The position numbers and the translations under genes were made by a program. The notes beneath the pieces are model-generated. The model saw only the letters and a list, made by a program, of their open reading frames with translations. It was not told the origin of the DNA and ran no database searches. Below, in pieces: positions 5,241 through 6,448 of a stretch of 6,448 bases of DNA (position 1 is the stretch's first letter; each line of letters begins with the position of its first letter). Source of the DNA: Methanobacteriota archaeon (GTDB taxonomy: Archaea; Thermoplasmatota; Thermoplasmata; RBG-16-68-12); NCBI GenBank assembly GCA_005878515.1, contig VBLZ01000161.1, positions 1-6,448 of the forward strand. Reading direction: 5' to 3'.

Positions 5241-6320
5241 CTAGGGCGGCTGGGAGACCGTGGCGTTCTCGAGCCGCGAGCCCGCGCGAATCGTCATCAT
5301 GTCCCCGATGATGCTCGATGCGATTCGCGCTCCCTCCTCGATCACGCAGCCGCGGGAGATCACGCTGTCGAGGATCTCCGCGGCAGCCCCGATCACGCTG
5401 CCCTCGAGGACGATGCTGTTGCGAACGACCGCGTTCCCCTCGACCCGTGCGGATTCGTAGAGGCAGGCGTTGTCCACCACGCTCCCGGATCGGAGGACGG
5501 CATTCGCCCCGACGTAGCAGGGACCACGGATCGTGACCCCTTCGTCGATCCGCGCGGCCGGATCGAGGATCACGGGTCCCTCGCTCTTCACGCCGGCGCG
5601 GCGGAGCGGCTTTCCCTCCCGCCGGACGATCTCCATGCTGGCTTTCCAGAGGTCGTGTGGACGCCCGATGTCCATCCACACGCCATCGATCCGGGATCCG
5701 TACAGCGGCAGGCCTTTGGAGAGGAGCTTCGGGAACAGGTCCTTCGAGAAGTCGAACTTCTGGTCCGGCGGGATGAACTCGAGAACCTCCGGCTCGAGGA
5801 CGTAGATGCCCGCGTTCGCGAGGTTCGAGAAGGCCTCCTCCTTCCGCGGCTTCTCCTTGAACTTCTGGATGCGGCCCTTCGAGTCGAGGCCGACGATCCC
5901 GAACTGGGTCGGGTCCTCGACGTCGGTCAGGGCGATCGTCACGACGCCGCCTTTCCGCTTGTGGAAATCGTACAGCGCCTTGAAGTCGACGTCGCACAGG
6001 ATGTCGCCCATCGCGACGAGGAACGTGTCGTCGATGAACATGCCGACCCGGCGCACGGCGCCCGCGGTGCCCGCCGGGTTCTCCTCGAAGCTGTAGACGA
6101 TCGACGCGTTGTAGTCGAGGCCGTCGCCGATCGATTTGATCAAGGTGTCCGACAAGTACGCGGTCGTCACGATGATCTCATGGAACCCGGACGCCGCGAG
6201 GGAGCGCAGCACGTAGTCGATGCACGGCCGCCCCGCGACCGGGATGAGCGGCTTCGGTCGCTTGTACGTCAGCGGTTTCAAGCGGGTCCCTTCGCCGCCC
6301 GCGAGGACGACCGCCTTCAT
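5241..6320 (-). CDS. Sugar-phosphate nucleotidyltransferase with C-terminal left-handed beta-helix (MPG1/GlmU-like)
   Basis: The 359-residue cytoplasmic enzyme joins a sugar 1-phosphate to an NTP to make an activated sugar for glycans, glycolipids or protein glycosylation. The N-terminal Rossmann-like domain (1-about 235) has the nucleotide-binding signature LAGGEGTRLKPLT (6-18), RPKPLIPVAGRP (21-32), the catalytic/metal region MGDILCD (104-110, with D106), EKP (156-158), NAGIYVLEPEVL (169-180) and GVWMDIGRPHDL (213-224). The C-terminal part (about 249-355, bases 5256-5576) is a run of hexapeptide-like repeats forming a left-handed beta-helix, as in mannose-1-phosphate guanylyltransferases, archaeal bifunctional GlmU-like enzymes and eIF2B-like proteins. 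The sugar and base specificity (GDP-mannose, dTDP/UDP-glucose or UDP-GlcNAc) cannot be read from the motifs. No acetyltransferase activity should be assumed. The ATG overlaps the stop of the upstream gene (ATGA), so it is a downstream member of a minus-strand operon. Confidence 0.93.
   Translation of the reverse strand: MKAVVLAGGEGTRLKPLTYKRPKPLIPVAGRPCIDYVLRSLAASGFHEIIVTTAYLSDTLIKSIGDGLDYNASIVYSFEENPAGTAGAVRRVGMFIDDTFLVAMGDILCDVDFKALYDFHKRKGGVVTIALTDVEDPTQFGIVGLDSKGRIQKFKEKPRKEEAFSNLANAGIYVLEPEVLEFIPPDQKFDFSKDLFPKLLSKGLPLYGSRIDGVWMDIGRPHDLWKASMEIVRREGKPLRRAGVKSEGPVILDPAARIDEGVTIRGPCYVGANAVLRSGSVVDNACLYESARVEGNAVVRNSIVLEGSVIGAAAEILDSVISRGCVIEEGARIASSIIGDMMTIRAGSRLENATVSQPP
5284..5330. repeat. 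Nested inverted repeat inside the end of the nucleotidyltransferase gene
   Basis: GCGCGAATCG (5284-5293) and CGATTCGCGC (5321-5330) are perfect 10-base complements. Between them CATCAT (5295-5300) and ATGATG (5308-5313) form an inner 6-base pair stem around a 7-base loop, with an uneven internal bulge at 5314-5320. The element is coding (residues around 331-346 of the beta-helix) and lies 41 to 87 bases before that gene's stop. No T-run follows on either strand, so it is not a standard terminator. Confidence 0.6.
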
Positions 6321-6448
6321 CGGCCGATCTCCACTTTCCCTTTCTCGAGCAGGGCCTTCAGGGCCGCGTCCGCAGACGCCTCGAGCTTCTTCTCGTCCAG
6401 GAGCGCATCCCGGACCGCCCGGTTCTGCTGGCGCAACAGGGTCCGCGC
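6317..6448 (-). CDS. C-terminal 43 residues of an unidentified protein
   Basis: This minus-strand frame runs in from the right edge and ends in a TGA that overlaps the ATG of the nucleotidyltransferase gene (ATGA). The window holds its last 43 codons. The peptide is charged and helical (for example NRAVRDALLDEKKLEASADA at residues 9-28), followed by ALKALLEKGKVEIGR. Leucine and alanine spacing suggests one or two amphipathic C-terminal helices. There is no catalytic motif, so the family cannot be named. The G/C-rich third codon positions and the tight overlap argue that it is a real gene in the same operon. A sugar-metabolism partner such as a phosphosugar mutase would be a natural neighbour, but this tail does not show one. 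Confidence 0.75.
   Translation of the reverse strand, partial: ARTLLRQQNRAVRDALLDEKKLEASADAALKALLEKGKVEIGR

Noticed and set aside
4975..5997. A 340-codon minus-strand open frame overlapping the ABM-like gene and the nucleotidyltransferase.
   Set aside because: It is a different frame of the strand that encodes the nucleotidyltransferase, with low-complexity arginine-rich translation and no recognisable domain.

Overview
The window is GC-rich DNA (roughly two thirds G+C by eye), tightly packed with genes and most likely archaeal. The archaeal signs are a VAT-type Cdc48 with two AAA+ modules, a short (307-residue) mevalonate kinase with the GEHAVVFG signature, an Hsp20 chaperone, a MPG1/GlmU-like sugar nucleotidyltransferase, and purine-rich Shine-Dalgarno (SD) sequences. 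A GC-rich member of the Thermoplasmatota (or a related euryarchaeal lineage) fits best. This is an inference from gene content; no rRNA or other phylogenetic marker is present.

Left part, plus strand: the 3' end of an Hsp20 gene (to 241), then a 50-base spacer with a pyrimidine tract, then a possible 26-codon small ORF (292-372). Its stop lies two bases before the start of a full Cdc48/VAT ATPase gene (375-2567). Middle part, plus strand: 39 bases downstream is mevalonate kinase (2607-3530). It overlaps, through an ATGA junction, a complete imidazolonepropionase gene (hutI, 3527-4837). After 65 bases comes a 105-residue protein resembling the antibiotic-biosynthesis-monooxygenase (ABM) fold family (4903-5220). 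Right part, minus strand: a convergent gene, separated by only 20 bases, encodes a sugar-phosphate nucleotidyltransferase with a C-terminal left-handed beta-helix (6320-5241). Its start overlaps the stop of an upstream gene that is cut by the window edge (6448-6317).

Functionally there is a protein-quality-control pair (Hsp20 and Cdc48), an isoprenoid/lipid step (mevalonate kinase), a histidine-degradation step (HutI) tightly coupled to it, and on the other strand a nucleotide-sugar supply gene for glycan or glycolipid synthesis. Apart from the chaperone and unfoldase, the neighbours do not form one known pathway, so they look like a housekeeping string co-transcribed for compactness. I found no mobile element, CRISPR array, tRNA or rRNA, and no convincing evidence for a new defence or biosynthetic system. 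The items most worth a second look are the small ORF before cdc48, the mevalonate kinase-hutI overlap, the Cdc48 C-terminus without a proteasome-docking motif, and a 10-bp perfect inverted repeat near the end of the nucleotidyltransferase gene.
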